A stretch of DNA of 12,535 bases, taken from contig JAICQW010000038.1 in assembly GCA_025937665.1 (NCBI GenBank), positions 1 to 12,535 of the forward strand. The letters run 5' to 3'. The DNA comes from Nitrososphaeraceae archaeon (GTDB taxonomy: Archaea; Thermoproteota; Nitrososphaeria; Nitrososphaerales; Nitrososphaeraceae). Of the stretch, positions 1 to 6,541 are shown one piece after another; within the stretch, counting starts at the first letter, position 1, and each line of letters opens with the position of its first letter. The translations under genes and the position numbers were made by a program. The notes below the pieces were generated by a model. That model made no database searches and was not told the origin of the DNA. It saw only the letters and a program-made list of their open reading frames with translations.

Positions 1-144
1 TCCTACGCCCCTCTTTGGATCAAATTGATATCCATCACCAACAAACTTTAGTTTCTTTTCTGGATATCTCAGTGTAAATCTTTTGATAAGAAGATGCTTT
101 GAACCAGATTCAATAGCTTTTATGAATCCGCCTGCAGAGTTCAT
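1..144 (-). CDS. N-terminal part of an unidentified protein, runs off the left edge
   Basis: This is an open minus-strand frame of 48 codons reaching the window edge. The same frame stays open upstream to a TGA at 211-213, with a possible GTG at 207. I chose the ATG at 144 because a TATA-like element (166-174) is centred 26 bases upstream, as for a leaderless archaeal transcript. I do not recognise the family. The stretch YPEKKLKFVGDG (residues 28-39) resembles a motif in the second half of GT-B family-4 glycosyltransferases. In that family it lies about 200 residues from the start, so here it would imply a truncated protein or a chance likeness. The gene lies on the same strand as the sugar dehydrogenase and 89 bases beyond its stop. 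Certain: open frame and promoter-like element. Uncertain: function, and whether the gene is intact. Confidence 0.55.
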   Translation of the reverse strand, partial: MNSAGGFIKAIESGSKHLLIKRFTLRYPEKKLKFVGDGYQFDPKRGVG

Positions 145-165
145 ACAATTAACAAAAGCTCTGCC

Positions 166-174
166 ATATTTTAA
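166..174 (-). promoter_or_regulatory. TATA-like element for the partial left-edge gene
   Basis: The minus strand reads TTAAAATAT, centred 26 bases before the ATG at 144. This is the spacing expected for an archaeal TATA box with transcription starting at or next to the start codon. It is the main argument for that start. Confidence 0.45.
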
Positions 175-233
175 GTTAAGAATGCAGCAAGTAGTATCAA
201 CAGGCACAAATCAAATTTTGTTCTATCAGGATC

Positions 234-1508
234 TTAGGTTGGGACTATTTTATAAATAGTTCCATCAATTCCCAAGATGTAAAGGTAGCCATCTGATCCT
301 ACCTGTATGTCAGTTATTACTCCAAAACCTTTTCCAAAAATAATACTTTGAATTTCCTGAGGGGTATCAGCAACTTTGTCATCCAAAGGTGGATTCAATT
401 TCAATTGCTCCCTAGTTGAATCAAGTTTGAAATTGTATAGATTACCAGTTTTCACATCACCAACGAATATTGTGTTTTCATACTCTGATCCTAATTTAGT
501 AGAATTCAAAAATTTAAGAGCAGTTGGAGCAACTGTTTCTTTCCACACAAATTCTGGATCGCTGTAATTCCCCTTTCCGTCAAAATAAAATAAATCTTCA
601 TTAGGATCAAATCTTGTTAATGCCATACCCATCGCCTTTCTCCAGCCACTATTAAATCCCGGATAGACATAATTAATTTCATCCTTATCGATTCCTCCAT
701 TTTCACTGTCCCACAGGTTACCAGTAACAGGATCGAAATCAAATCCGAAGCTATTGCGAATGCCATATGCGTAGTAGAGTATATTTGGAACAGAACTACC
801 AAATGGCCCATTATGCACCGACTTACCTTCCTGAGTAACTCGTAGAATTCCACTCGTACCATCCGGAGAATTACCCCTCATTATGTTCTGAATGTTACCC
901 ATTCTGCCTCCAACATCTCCTACAACTAAATACACATTATTGTCAGGACCTATCACTACTTTTCCGCCGTTATGATTATTTTCATGTCCTACTATGGTCG
1001 AAGTCGCAGGCAAGTTAAGAAGCAAAAGTGGATTCACAAGTTTGTTATCTATCAGCTCATATCTGTATAGTCTGTTTCCGACGACAATCCCAGAGGTATT
1101 AGCCTCTGTATAGTAGAGGAAAACAAATGTCTTTCCTAATTGATTTTTTGATATAGCTATTCCCAACATTCCCAATTCAACTTCTGTTCCCACTTTTACC
1201 TGAAGTAATGGTGTTTGTTGTAGACTTCCGTTGAGTATTCTCTGTACTTTGCCGGTATTTTTCTCCAGTACCAGGATATCATCGGGGCCAAGAAATGCCA
1301 TACTGGTCGCCGGACCTTTGATGCCATCCTTGAAGAATAGTTCAACCTTCAAAGAAGGGTCTACTAGGTCTTGCCCACTGCTCTCCGGTAATGCCCTTAC
1401 ATATGCCGCATAAGAAATATTGTTCTGACTGATGCTTGAAATAAGTACATAGGTTGAACTTAGAAGCAAAATTAAGAATGCAAGAACAATTATTTCCCTT
1501 TGCAACAA
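234..1508 (-). CDS. Secreted PQQ-dependent glucose/sorbosone dehydrogenase family protein
   Basis: The 424-residue protein has a hydrophobic N-terminal segment (about residues 6-26) that serves as a signal peptide or membrane anchor. A beta-propeller of the soluble aldose dehydrogenase (GSDH) family follows. Family landmarks are HNGG followed by IGPDNNVYLVVGD (179-198), with H179 in the place of the catalytic base, YAYGIRNSFGFDFDP (246-260), with R251-N252 at the PQQ-binding Arg-Asn pair, DKDEINYVYPGFNSGW (274-289), and a closing SDGYLYI propeller strand (405-411). Known members oxidise aldose sugars outside the cell using PQQ and pass electrons to an acceptor. The substrate here cannot be read from sequence. 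The start codon is TTG (1508): no ATG or GTG lies in frame before the upstream stop at 1584-1586, and a TATA-like element sits 25 bases upstream. No cytochrome or PQQ-synthesis gene is adjacent, so the acceptor and cofactor source are unknown. Family assignment is firm, activity inferred. Confidence 0.9.
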   Translation of the reverse strand: MLQREIIVLAFLILLLSSTYVLISSISQNNISYAAYVRALPESSGQDLVDPSLKVELFFKDGIKGPATSMAFLGPDDILVLEKNTGKVQRILNGSLQQTPLLQVKVGTEVELGMLGIAISKNQLGKTFVFLYYTEANTSGIVVGNRLYRYELIDNKLVNPLLLLNLPATSTIVGHENNHNGGKVVIGPDNNVYLVVGDVGGRMGNIQNIMRGNSPDGTSGILRVTQEGKSVHNGPFGSSVPNILYYAYGIRNSFGFDFDPVTGNLWDSENGGIDKDEINYVYPGFNSGWRKAMGMALTRFDPNEDLFYFDGKGNYSDPEFVWKETVAPTALKFLNSTKLGSEYENTIFVGDVKTGNLYNFKLDSTREQLKLNPPLDDKVADTPQEIQSIIFGKGFGVITDIQVGSDGYLYILGIDGTIYKIVPT

Positions 1509-1528
1509 TAGAAAAATTTCCTGCCAAT

Positions 1529-1537
1529 CTTTTATCT
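1529..1537 (-). promoter_or_regulatory. TATA-like element for the sugar dehydrogenase gene
   Basis: The minus strand reads AGATAAAAG, centred about 25 bases before the TTG start at 1508. It supports the TTG as a real, leaderless start. The rest of the 203-base divergent spacer (1509-1711) shows no gene or convincing repeat. Confidence 0.35.
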
Positions 1538-1680
1538 GTTTTGACGGAGCAGGTGTGACAAAATCAGTATTTATTAATATTACTCATGTTATTGGATTAA
1601 GCCAAACCATTGATGATTGAACTGCGGTAGATTAAAAAAGACGCTTAAGATTCGATTTTAGAATGAATAGAAAGATAGAT

Positions 1681-1692
1681 AATATGTTTATT
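1681..1692 (+). promoter_or_regulatory. Probable TATA region for sufD
   Basis: The AT-rich stretch AATATGTTTATT lies 20-31 bases before the sufD ATG at 1712, the usual place for an archaeal TATA box. The match is only approximate, and a second AT-rich run (1693-1700) is too close to the start. Confidence 0.3.
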
Positions 1693-1711
1693 CATATTTA
1701 TCCTCTAACTC

Positions 1712-3142
1712 ATGACATCTAGTCTTATTTCCCTATCATCATTAGATGACAAGTATGTAAAAGAGAAAAGCATTACAAATTCAGAACCAGAATGGTTGAT
1801 GGAAATAAGGAATAATGCATTTTCAAATTATTCTTCTCTACCGCACGAAGTTTCACCACTATATAAGAAATATTCTGATGCTAATCTCCTATATCCAGAT
1901 CGTGTTTATCTTTCTCAAGGGACTAAGACGTATGAACCAGAAGAATATCTTAGCGAAAGAATAAAAGAGCTTGAGAAAGATACGAGCATCTTAAAAATAG
2001 GTTCCACTATTATTCATTCCAAAATTTCAGAAAAGCTACAAGAACAAGGAGTTGTCATTTCAGATCTTAAAACTGCGATAAAGGATTATGCTAGTATTAT
2101 CAAGAATAGTATACAATCAAACCAACTTGATTATTCTGAAGACAAGTTTCTTGCATTAGAATTATCTTGTTTTGACTCTGGTATTTTTGTATATATTCCA
2201 AAAAATGTGATCATAGATGAACCAATTAGAATAATAGATGTGCTTGCGCCGGATGGAACATCATCTATAACGAGAAATATTGTAATTGCTGAATCAAACT
2301 CAAAGGCAGGCATAGTACAAGAATTATACAGCAACAAACAATCTGATGATAGAATTCAGCAATCGTTGTTTGAGCTATTGGAATGTTATGTTGGAGCAAA
2401 TGCGGAACTAGAAGTCGTGACACTACAGGCAATGAATGAAAAGAATTCAGTTAATTTTTCGAATAGAAAAGCGTTCATTGAAAGGGACGCAAAAATGTCA
2501 TGGTATATGGGTCTTTTTGGTTCTCAACTTTCAAGATATAAAATTGATAATATCATGAAAGGAGAAGGAGCAAGCGCTGAAGATGTGGAAATAATTTTTG
2601 GTACTAATGACCAGTCATTCGATGTAACATCAAACCTAATCCATCATGGACAGAATACAAGAGGCAGAGTGTTATCAAAGTCAGTAATGAAAGACAATTC
2701 CAAATCTCTTTTTAAGGGAATGATAAAAATTGAGAAAGGTGGAAAATCTGCAGAGTCATATCTTGCAGGACATGCCATACTGTTGGATAAGGGCGCAAAA
2801 TCCGATACAATACCTGGGCTAGAAATTGAGACAAACGAAGTTAGGGCCACTCATTCTGCATCTGTTGCCCAGATAGATGAAAATCAAATCTTTTATCTTA
2901 TGTGTAGAGGACTTAGTAACGAAGAAGCAAAAAGAGAAATTGTAAGTGGATTTCTAGAGCCATTATCTCGTAAAATGGGTCCTACTATAAGAGCATGGGT
3001 AAATTATTTGATGGAAAATAAATGGCTTGGGAAACCATTAATGCTCAAAACCGATGAAGCGATGGAGCACATTCTTGAAGTCGAAAAATCCAGATATAGA
3101 GAAGCTGATGATATATTCGAAAAACATTATAAGTATAGGTAG
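1712..3142 (+). CDS. sufD: SufD-type Fe-S cluster assembly scaffold protein
   Basis: The 476-residue protein belongs to the SufB/SufD family. With SufB and the ATPase SufC it forms the SufBC2D scaffold on which iron-sulfur clusters are built in the cytoplasm. The beta-helix core spans roughly residues 150-400, and the family's C-terminal signature is clear (LEIETNEVRATHSASVAQ, 370-387, then DENQIFYLMCRGL, 389-401). H381 matches the conserved SufD histidine (His360 of E. coli SufD). The residue two before it, usually Cys in the KCSHG motif, is Ala here. An N-terminal EPEWLMEIR segment (25-33) is also typical. SufB would carry a different C-terminal motif, so SufD fits better, though the 476-residue length is nearer to SufB. 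The gene is followed after 25 bases by a Rieske ferredoxin on the same strand, probably co-transcribed. No sufB or sufC is next to it, so they must lie elsewhere. Confidence 0.88.
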   Translation: MTSSLISLSSLDDKYVKEKSITNSEPEWLMEIRNNAFSNYSSLPHEVSPLYKKYSDANLLYPDRVYLSQGTKTYEPEEYLSERIKELEKDTSILKIGSTIIHSKISEKLQEQGVVISDLKTAIKDYASIIKNSIQSNQLDYSEDKFLALELSCFDSGIFVYIPKNVIIDEPIRIIDVLAPDGTSSITRNIVIAESNSKAGIVQELYSNKQSDDRIQQSLFELLECYVGANAELEVVTLQAMNEKNSVNFSNRKAFIERDAKMSWYMGLFGSQLSRYKIDNIMKGEGASAEDVEIIFGTNDQSFDVTSNLIHHGQNTRGRVLSKSVMKDNSKSLFKGMIKIEKGGKSAESYLAGHAILLDKGAKSDTIPGLEIETNEVRATHSASVAQIDENQIFYLMCRGLSNEEAKREIVSGFLEPLSRKMGPTIRAWVNYLMENKWLGKPLMLKTDEAMEHILEVEKSRYREADDIFEKHYKYR

Positions 3143-3167
3143 ACGACTTTACTAGCTGTGATAGGGT

Positions 3168-3482
3168 ATGGCTGCATGGGTCAAGGTATGTGAAGTTAAA
3201 ACGCTCAATAATGGTGAGATGATAGACTTTGATCATGATGAAAAAAAAATTCTAGTGGCAAACATAAACAATAAAATCTATGCAACTGATAAGATATGCA
3301 CTCATGCATACGCTGATCTTTCTACTGGATTTCTAAATGAAGATGAAAAGACTGTTACCTGTCCACTACACATGTCAAGGTTTAATCTAGAAAATGGTGC
3401 TCCCGAAAATTTACCGGCCGAAGAACCTCTAAAAACCTATAGCACAGAATTGAGAGACGGTTGGATCCACATTCTAATTTGA
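3168..3482 (+). CDS. Rieske-type [2Fe-2S] ferredoxin
   Basis: The 104-residue soluble protein has both halves of the Rieske cluster-binding site: C44-T-H46 and C65-P-L-H68. Their spacing suits the compact ferredoxins of non-heme dioxygenases and the small NirD-like subunits, rather than membrane bc1 Rieske proteins. There is no signal peptide or membrane segment, so it should act in the cytoplasm as an electron carrier. The start at 3168 gives the expected beta-strand lead-in (MAAWVKVCEV). It lies 25 bases after sufD with no TATA-like element between them, which suggests one transcript. A Rieske ferredoxin gene beside suf genes is also known from actinobacterial suf operons, so a role supplying electrons for cluster assembly or repair is plausible but inferred. 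The alternative is an electron donor to an oxygenase encoded elsewhere. Confidence 0.9.
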   Translation: MAAWVKVCEVKTLNNGEMIDFDHDEKKILVANINNKIYATDKICTHAYADLSTGFLNEDEKTVTCPLHMSRFNLENGAPENLPAEEPLKTYSTELRDGWIHILI

Positions 3483-3488
3483 AAAAAA
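3482..3488 (-). terminator. Oligo-T terminator candidate for the signal peptidase gene
   Basis: Seven A residues on the plus strand give a T7 run on the minus strand, starting six bases past the signal peptidase stop. Archaeal termination often uses such runs without a hairpin. It touches the last base of the Rieske stop codon. Confidence 0.35.
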
Positions 3489-3494
3489 TCTGAG

Positions 3495-4064
3495 TCACAC
3501 AGTCTCGTTTTCATGCTCTACTTTTTTAGGTCTAATGGAATAAATCAATAATCCAATGATTATGGCCATAATAATGTAATTTATGGGAGGGGTTAGAATC
3601 ATTGAAATTGTTCCTATCTTTGGGATTACATATACTACTTTTCCAACATAGTTTTCCATAAAAAGTGGAAAGTCTATGCCAGGAATAGAATATGGATTTG
3701 CATCTCCTTTTGTCGTCACAACTTCTTTTCCCAAGAAGGTTCCAATTTCAGAGATCCTGTGTACAATCACCTTGGGCTTTCCGTCTTCTGTCGTTGCTTC
3801 CGGTGCTCTAAAAACAATAATGTCTCCAACTCTAAGATTATTAAATGAAGTTTCAAAAGAGTTATTCTTGATTATTACAATATCACCAATGTTAATTTTT
3901 GGAACCATACTCCCGCTTACTACAACGTAAAATGGATTAAAAGATCCAAAAAATGTGTATATAGAAAGTAGACCCCCACCGACAATTATCGCAACGCCTA
4001 TCAAACTATATATCGTGTTTTTTTTCATTTTAAATATATTCATGTAATCTATCAGAATGATCAT
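3495..4064 (-). CDS. Signal peptidase I (archaeal/Sec11 type, S26B)
   Basis: This is a membrane-bound serine protease that removes signal peptides from exported proteins on the outer face of the cell membrane. The 189-residue protein has an N-terminal membrane helix (about 18-40), the SGSMVP motif (50-55) with catalytic Ser52, VHRI (101-104) with the His102 that replaces the bacterial lysine in the Sec11 class, and KGDAN (119-123) with the conserved Asp. A second membrane helix lies near the C-terminus (about 160-178), followed by a charged tail. The first residue is uncertain. In-frame ATGs occur at 4064, 4043 and 4028, and TATA-like stretches fit 4064 or 4043 best. The gene converges on the Rieske gene with a 12-base gap. 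The two secreted propeller proteins in this window are possible clients, as would be any exported protein. Confidence 0.9.
   Translation of the reverse strand: MIILIDYMNIFKMKKNTIYSLIGVAIIVGGGLLSIYTFFGSFNPFYVVVSGSMVPKINIGDIVIIKNNSFETSFNNLRVGDIIVFRAPEATTEDGKPKVIVHRISEIGTFLGKEVVTTKGDANPYSIPGIDFPLFMENYVGKVVYVIPKIGTISMILTPPINYIIMAIIIGLLIYSIRPKKVEHENETV
3522..3527 (+). terminator. Oligo-T terminator candidate for sufD-Rieske
   Basis: A T6 run lies 40 bases past the Rieske stop codon, inside the end of the convergent signal peptidase gene. There is no hairpin. It fits the archaeal oligo-T termination style, but the match is weak. Confidence 0.25.
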
Positions 4065-4097
4065 TAAAACTTATTGATCGGTATAGTTGACATTAAA

Positions 4098-4105
4098 AAA
4101 TATAT
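4098..4105 (+). promoter_or_regulatory. TATA box for the 135-residue protein gene
   Basis: AAATATAT is centred 26-27 bases before the ATG at 4128, the expected distance for a leaderless archaeal transcript. It lies in the 63-base spacer shared with the divergent signal peptidase gene. The overlapping T-rich run on the other strand may serve that gene. Confidence 0.5.
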
Positions 4106-4127
4106 CTAACAAATCTGTTTACTTGTT

Positions 4128-4535
4128 ATGGATAATAAAGAACAAAATCAAGTTGCAAGAGAGGAATCTATCAGGAACAAAGAAAAATGCCATAACTTAC
4201 TCTTATTATCTCAAAAAATCCGTTACGTTGGCATGATTAATAATTTTGGTAAAACCATTGCAGGACAATTACGCCCGGGTCTTGTTCCCTTACTCAATGT
4301 TGAACAGGCAATCAATGAACATTTTATTGAGGCAACTCGCAATCAGCTCAGAAAAGCATTTGATTCCACATTAGGTCCCACAACATACACTCTTACTGTA
4401 AATGAGAAGGTGATAACACTGACCTTTCCATTGCGATTAGGAGGATATTATTACGTAACTTTAGACAATGATATAGGAAAAGAGGATCTCGCGGAATTGA
4501 TAGATTCTCTTACTCAAAAAATTAGGACTTTTTAG
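4128..4535 (+). CDS. Small conserved archaeal protein of unknown function (DUF6659-like)
   Basis: The 135-residue soluble protein has no signal peptide or membrane segment. The first 30 residues are polar and charged, with a helix rich in Lys, Glu and Asn. A middle block follows (IRYVGMINNFGKTIAGQLRPG, split at 31-51) and then EATRNQLRKAF (68-78). A beta-rich part with TYTLT and VITLTFPL strands (86-102) precedes a final helix. From memory this pattern resembles small thaumarchaeal proteins grouped as DUF6659, which occur in many copies per genome. I cannot confirm the family. The alternation of strands and helices is loosely like small roadblock/profilin-type folds, which is only a guess. 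The start is well supported by the TATA box. It is transcribed alone and ends 14 bases from the convergent L15e gene. Confidence 0.75.
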   Translation: MDNKEQNQVAREESIRNKEKCHNLLLLSQKIRYVGMINNFGKTIAGQLRPGLVPLLNVEQAINEHFIEATRNQLRKAFDSTLGPTTYTLTVNEKVITLTFPLRLGGYYYVTLDNDIGKEDLAELIDSLTQKIRTF

Positions 4536-4549
4536 AGTTAGAAATCGGC

Positions 4550-5008
4550 CTACTTTGCAAAAGCCTTTAATCTTTTCTTAAATTCGACATCTCTCAAAAT
4601 TGAAGGATGACCAGGATCTGCAAGTATGATTTCATACCATATGTTTTTACCATCTTTGTATAGAAAATAAGACCCAATAACCTCCATATTTGGATACTTA
4701 TCATTCACTCTTCTTTCAGCGACTTTTTTCATGCTATCTGTTTGTTTGATTCTAACTACACCCAAATGTTTTGGCCTTCTTCCAGATGTTGGACGTTGTT
4801 TTCTCATACCACCCCTTCCAACTTTCGTACGTACTACTACAATGCCTTGTTTTGCCTTATATCCCAATTTGTGGGCTCTATCCAATCTACTCGGCCTTTC
4901 GATTCTGTGTATTGTTGGTTCCTTTCTCCACGTCATGGCTTTCTCTTTTAGTTCCTCCGAGTTAGTTTTCCACATTTTTGTCCACATTTCAGCCATATAC
5001 TGATGCAT
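4550..5008 (-). CDS. rpl15e: Large-subunit ribosomal protein L15e
   Basis: L15e is a structural protein of the archaeal/eukaryotic large ribosomal subunit, absent from bacteria. The diagnostic block runs from residue 38 to 84: RPSRLDRAHKLGYKAKQG, then VVRTKVGRGGMRKQRP, then SGRRPKHLGV. It is rich in Arg, Lys and Gly and contacts rRNA. The C-terminal part keeps DPGHPSILRD (131-140). At 152 residues it is shorter than the roughly 185-195 residues common in other archaea: the family's usual Arg/Gly-rich tail after the DP-HPSI segment is missing, and the frame really stops at 4550. I believe short forms are normal in this phylum, but could not check. The ATG at 5008 has a TATA-like element 28 bases upstream. 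A later Met at residue 5 is possible. Confidence 0.93.
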   Translation of the reverse strand: MHQYMAEMWTKMWKTNSEELKEKAMTWRKEPTIHRIERPSRLDRAHKLGYKAKQGIVVVRTKVGRGGMRKQRPTSGRRPKHLGVVRIKQTDSMKKVAERRVNDKYPNMEVIGSYFLYKDGKNIWYEIILADPGHPSILRDVEFKKRLKAFAK

Positions 5009-5032
5009 ATTACAAATAACTCCAGTTAAGAC

Positions 5033-5040
5033 CTTAATAT
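5033..5040 (-). promoter_or_regulatory. TATA-like element for rpl15e
   Basis: The minus strand reads ATATTAAG, centred about 28 bases before the ATG at 5008. It suggests L15e has its own promoter, although it follows the dehydrogenase gene on the same strand by 88 bases. Confidence 0.4.
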
Positions 5041-5096
5041 CTGTATTTTGTTAATCAAAAGGATAATTTCGTAAAATGCTGGTTGAATCAATATTT

Positions 5097-6029
5097 TCAT
5101 CTATTCGTCAGTAATGTCTGAATTACTTTTTCTGCAATGACAGTTGAAGCAAGTTCCTGTGCTTCTTTGGTCTGCGCAGCAATATGAGGACTGCAAATCA
5201 TATTTGGCAGATTTAATAACTCTGTGTTAGTTGGTGGTTCTACTTCAAAGACATCAAGCGCTGCACCGGCAATTCTATTCTCAGTTAACGCCGTAAATAG
5301 TGACTTTTCGTCTATTATTTCTCCCCTCGATGTATTAATCAAGAAGGAAGTCGGTTTCATATATGACAGAGTTTCTGAATTAATGAGATGTTTGGTTTTT
5401 TCTGTCAGAGGTACATGACACGTTACAAAATCGGAATTTTCAAGTAAGGTCTTCAAATCTGTTTTTATCATACTTACTTCCCTAACGTAATCTTGATTGA
5501 TTGGGAAGATATCAAATCCTATCAAGTTCATACGAAGGCACTTTGCAATTCGCCCAACGTTTCTGCCAATATTTCCTACTCCTATAATACCCAAGTATTT
5601 TCCTCTTAGCTCGCTACCAACAAGTTCTTTCTTTAGCCACTTGCCTTTCTTTAATCCAGCATCGGCTTTGGGAATATTCCTGGACAAGGCTATCATATGA
5701 CCAATTACCAATTCTGATACCGCGTTCATTGCGGCCTCAGCTGCGTTTAAAACCTTGATTCCTTTTGATTCAGCATATTCAGTATCTATATTATCTAATC
5801 CTACACCAACCCTGGCAATAATCTTGACATTTGGGGCAGCATCAATTACCTTTTTTGTTATTTTTGTTCTGCTTCTTACTATGATCACATTGGATTCTCC
5901 GACGCTGGCCAGTAAATCATCCGGCTCAATTTCAGGTTTGTAGTCGACTATCAATCCAGCCTTTTTTAGAATGGTTATACCTATCTCATCTATAGCGTCG
6001 CAGACAATTACTTTGCCCTCAACCTGCAT
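5097..6029 (-). CDS. serA: D-3-phosphoglycerate dehydrogenase-like NAD-dependent 2-hydroxyacid dehydrogenase
   Basis: The likely role is oxidation of 3-phosphoglycerate to 3-phosphohydroxypyruvate, the first step of serine synthesis. The 310-residue protein has the two-lobed D-2-hydroxyacid dehydrogenase fold. Its Rossmann glycine motif is GVGNIG (150-155), followed by the NAD-ribose-binding acid (D173 in GFDIF). Catalytic residues are R235 (NTSRGEIID), E264 (DVFEVEP) and H282 (SPHIAAQT), in the family's order and spacing. It ends right after the substrate lobe is completed, with no C-terminal ACT or ASB regulatory domain, so serine feedback through ACT is not expected. This short form is common in archaea. 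Other 2-hydroxyacid substrates (glyoxylate, hydroxypyruvate) cannot be excluded. Phosphoglycerate kinase, whose reaction involves the same metabolite, is encoded 4 kb away. The ATG at 6029 has a TATA-like element at -26. Confidence 0.85.
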   Translation of the reverse strand: MQVEGKVIVCDAIDEIGITILKKAGLIVDYKPEIEPDDLLASVGESNVIIVRSRTKITKKVIDAAPNVKIIARVGVGLDNIDTEYAESKGIKVLNAAEAAMNAVSELVIGHMIALSRNIPKADAGLKKGKWLKKELVGSELRGKYLGIIGVGNIGRNVGRIAKCLRMNLIGFDIFPINQDYVREVSMIKTDLKTLLENSDFVTCHVPLTEKTKHLINSETLSYMKPTSFLINTSRGEIIDEKSLFTALTENRIAGAALDVFEVEPPTNTELLNLPNMICSPHIAAQTKEAQELASTVIAEKVIQTLLTNR

Positions 6030-6050
6030 GACATATGCAAATTACAGGTC

Positions 6051-6059
6051 TTATAATTT
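6051..6059 (-). promoter_or_regulatory. TATA-like element for the serA-like gene
   Basis: The minus strand reads AAATTATAA, centred about 26 bases before the ATG at 6029. It lies in the 46-base spacer after the small membrane-anchored protein gene, so the two are probably transcribed separately. Confidence 0.45.
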
Positions 6060-6075
6060 GGTTGCTAAAGGGGAC

Positions 6076-6465
6076 TTAGCTGTAACTAGAATTGGAAATT
6101 ATTTCTGAGATCACTGAATCAACGTAGTACTTGTGTTTGTCTTGAAAATCATCAACCTCCCATGCGAAATGACTCCCTCCGGTTGTTGTTGGTCCTGTAA
6201 TCCCGATATTATTTCCTATGTTGTTTAGTTCGGGATTTGAATCATACACTTTACCATCAGGATTTACATAAACATAGTTGGGAGAATTGCCAAGCTGGTT
6301 CTCAGATATGTTAAAGGTGTTTGCCACTCTTAAGACAGCCATATCCGGGGGAATTGGCAATCTAGATAGTGAAGGTCGATTTTGAGAGTCCTGAAGACCA
6401 AAAAAAACAATAGCAGTTACCAATATCCCAAAGGAAACTGTTAACAAGATTCTTTTATTTATCAA
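6076..6465 (-). CDS. Small membrane-anchored or secreted protein of unknown function
   Basis: The 129-residue protein has a positively charged start (MINKR), one hydrophobic segment (about 6-24), and then a soluble domain of about 100 residues that should face outside. I do not recognise a family. The outer part has a Pro-rich linker (31-41), an Asn-rich middle (51-90), TGPTTTGGSHFAWEVDDF (90-107) and a charged C-terminal helix. There is no Cys, so no disulfides or haem motif. The start codon is TTG (6465): no ATG or GTG occurs in frame back to the stop at 6496-6498, and an AT-rich CATATTAGA stretch lies about 21 bases upstream. It stands between the lyase and serA-like genes on the same strand (gaps of 76 and 46 bases). 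That order gives no clear hint of its job. Confidence 0.65.
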   Translation of the reverse strand: MINKRILLTVSFGILVTAIVFFGLQDSQNRPSLSRLPIPPDMAVLRVANTFNISENQLGNSPNYVYVNPDGKVYDSNPELNNIGNNIGITGPTTTGGSHFAWEVDDFQDKHKYYVDSVISEIISNSSYS

Positions 6466-6541
6466 CTTGGTTCCACTATGTTCTAATATGGGCTGTCATT
6501 TCACATCGTTTCAAAACAATCACATCTATTTGTAATTCAAA

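Noticed and set aside
1608..1680. TTGATGA in the sufD/dehydrogenase spacer, resembling a C box of a C/D guide RNA
   Set aside because: The first base does not fit the C-box consensus and no CTGA D box follows at a suitable distance.
4731..5003. Open plus-strand frames opposite L15e
   Set aside because: They are shadows of the Arg/Lys-rich L15e gene, and the minus-strand reading has unmistakable L15e motifs.
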